Notes under the pieces: model-generated
What the model was told of the DNA's origin: nothing
Database searches by the model: none
Seen by the model: only the letters and a program-made list of their open reading frames with translations
Part shown: piece after piece, positions 4,772-5,180 of the stretch
How positions within the stretch are numbered: the first letter of the stretch is position 1
Layout of the letters: each line of letters opens with the position of its first letter
NCBI GenBank assembly: GCA_043747765.1
Contig: JAYTOM010000100.1
Coordinates: 1 to 5,180 of the forward strand
Source: WLMZ01 sp043747765
GTDB taxonomy: Bacteria; Actinomycetota; Acidimicrobiia; Acidimicrobiales; Ilumatobacteraceae
DNA length: 5,180 nt
Direction: 5' to 3'
Made by a program: the position numbers and the translations under genes

Positions 4772-5180
4772 GTGGCTTCGATTCGCGTGAAGCAACTGTC
4801 GAACGGCAAACAGGCCTACCTCGTACGCGTTCGCGCCGCAGACGGTACCGAGCGGACCAAGCAGTCCGCTCGTCGCCGCGATGCTGAGCAGTTCGCGCAC
4901 CTCACCGAAGTGGATCGCAGCAACGGCTCCTACATCGACCCGCGTCTCGGAAAGGTCACGGTGCAGGAGTGGTTCGATCGGTGGTGGCCGACAGTCAACA
5001 CCCTGCGACCGAGCACACGCGCCCGCGACAAAGCCGCGTTCCACAACCACATCGCTCCAGTGTTCGGATCGATGCCGTTGGCACGCCATGATCGAACGAG
5101 CTTGCGCGAGTGGGTCGCCAAGCTCAGTGATCCCGAAGGTTCGGATCTCGCCCCGGCGACGGTGACCAAGGCGGTGCAGG
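4772..5180 (+). CDS. int: Tyrosine-type site-specific integrase, N-terminal part (runs off right edge)
   Basis: Catalyses integration and excision of the element by recombining attP with the tRNA-Ile attB. The 136 visible residues comprise an arm-type DNA-binding domain (about 1-50: SIRVKQLSNGKQAYLVRVR, then GTERTKQSARRRDAEQF), a joining segment SYIDPRLGKVTVQEWFDRW (53-71), and the start of the SAM-like core-binding domain (about 74-136: TLRPSTRARDKAAFHNHI, FGSMPLARHDRTSLREWV, LAPATVTKAVQ). This is the standard layout of phage and integrative-element integrases in actinobacteria. The catalytic R...HxxR...Y domain lies beyond the window, so intactness cannot be judged. GTG 4772 is the first start after an in-frame TAG at 4760-4762. 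No Shine-Dalgarno is seen and the -10 candidate (GATAGT, 4754-4759) is weak. Its place beside the tRNA-Ile core supports the assignment. Confidence 0.94.
   Translation, partial: MASIRVKQLSNGKQAYLVRVRAADGTERTKQSARRRDAEQFAHLTEVDRSNGSYIDPRLGKVTVQEWFDRWWPTVNTLRPSTRARDKAAFHNHIAPVFGSMPLARHDRTSLREWVAKLSDPEGSDLAPATVTKAVQ

Larger units (their letters stand above)
4628..5180 (+). mobile_element. End of a tRNA-Ile-integrated element (prophage, genomic island or integrative element), runs off right edge
   Basis: After integration into the 3' part of a tRNA gene, one end keeps a complete tRNA and the other keeps only the 3' core next to the original downstream flank. Here the core's 3' side faces left, to a tRNA-type terminator, and its missing 5' side faces right, to the integrase. 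The element body therefore lies to the right and includes the integrase as its first visible gene. The type of element cannot be told from what is visible. Between core and integrase lie about 144 bp that are less GC-rich and carry direct repeats. Confidence 0.8.

Overview
This is high-GC bacterial DNA. GTG starts, codons rich in G/C at third positions and start codons placed 7 nt after a TANNNT box (leaderless style) all suggest an actinobacterium. An Acidimicrobiia-like lineage is possible, but that is a guess from overall feel and not from a marker gene.

Layout. (1) 1-827, minus: the N-terminal 275 residues of a class III adenylate/guanylate cyclase of the large, soluble-adenylyl-cyclase-like type; the gene runs off the left edge. 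(2) 828-1324: a decayed interval with a possible cyclase control region, a 14-bp perfect palindrome, a short piece of a short-chain dehydrogenase/reductase (SDR) gene holding its Ser/Tyr/Lys active site, and, abutting it, the C-terminal end of a TPR-like helical protein. (3) 1321-2163, minus: a complete MBL-fold metallohydrolase. (4) 2243-4255, plus: a complete 670-residue protein with an unrecognised N-terminal region of about 500 residues and a C-terminal cyclic-nucleotide-binding domain. Genes 3 and 4 diverge from a 79-bp spacer in which each has the same kind of box (TAYTCTCC...) exactly 7 nt before its start codon. (5) 4256-4771: an intergenic stretch with a strong bidirectional hairpin terminator, a 44-nt 3' fragment of tRNA-Ile(GAT) on the minus strand, and two sets of direct repeats. 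(6) 4772 to the right edge, plus: the N-terminal half of a tyrosine integrase.

How it fits together. Regions 1, 3 and 4 place a cyclic-nucleotide synthase, a metallohydrolase of a fold that includes cyclic-nucleotide phosphodiesterases, and a cyclic-nucleotide sensor with an unknown output region within 4.3 kb. A local second-messenger module is the most interesting hypothesis, but the link to the cyclase is by proximity only. Regions 5 and 6 are the end of a mobile element integrated in the 3' part of a tRNA-Ile gene: the tRNA's 5' half is missing on the integrase side, so the element should extend to the right and an intact tRNA-Ile is predicted at its far end. A 25-bp repeat found on both sides of the tRNA fragment complicates a simple one-element picture.
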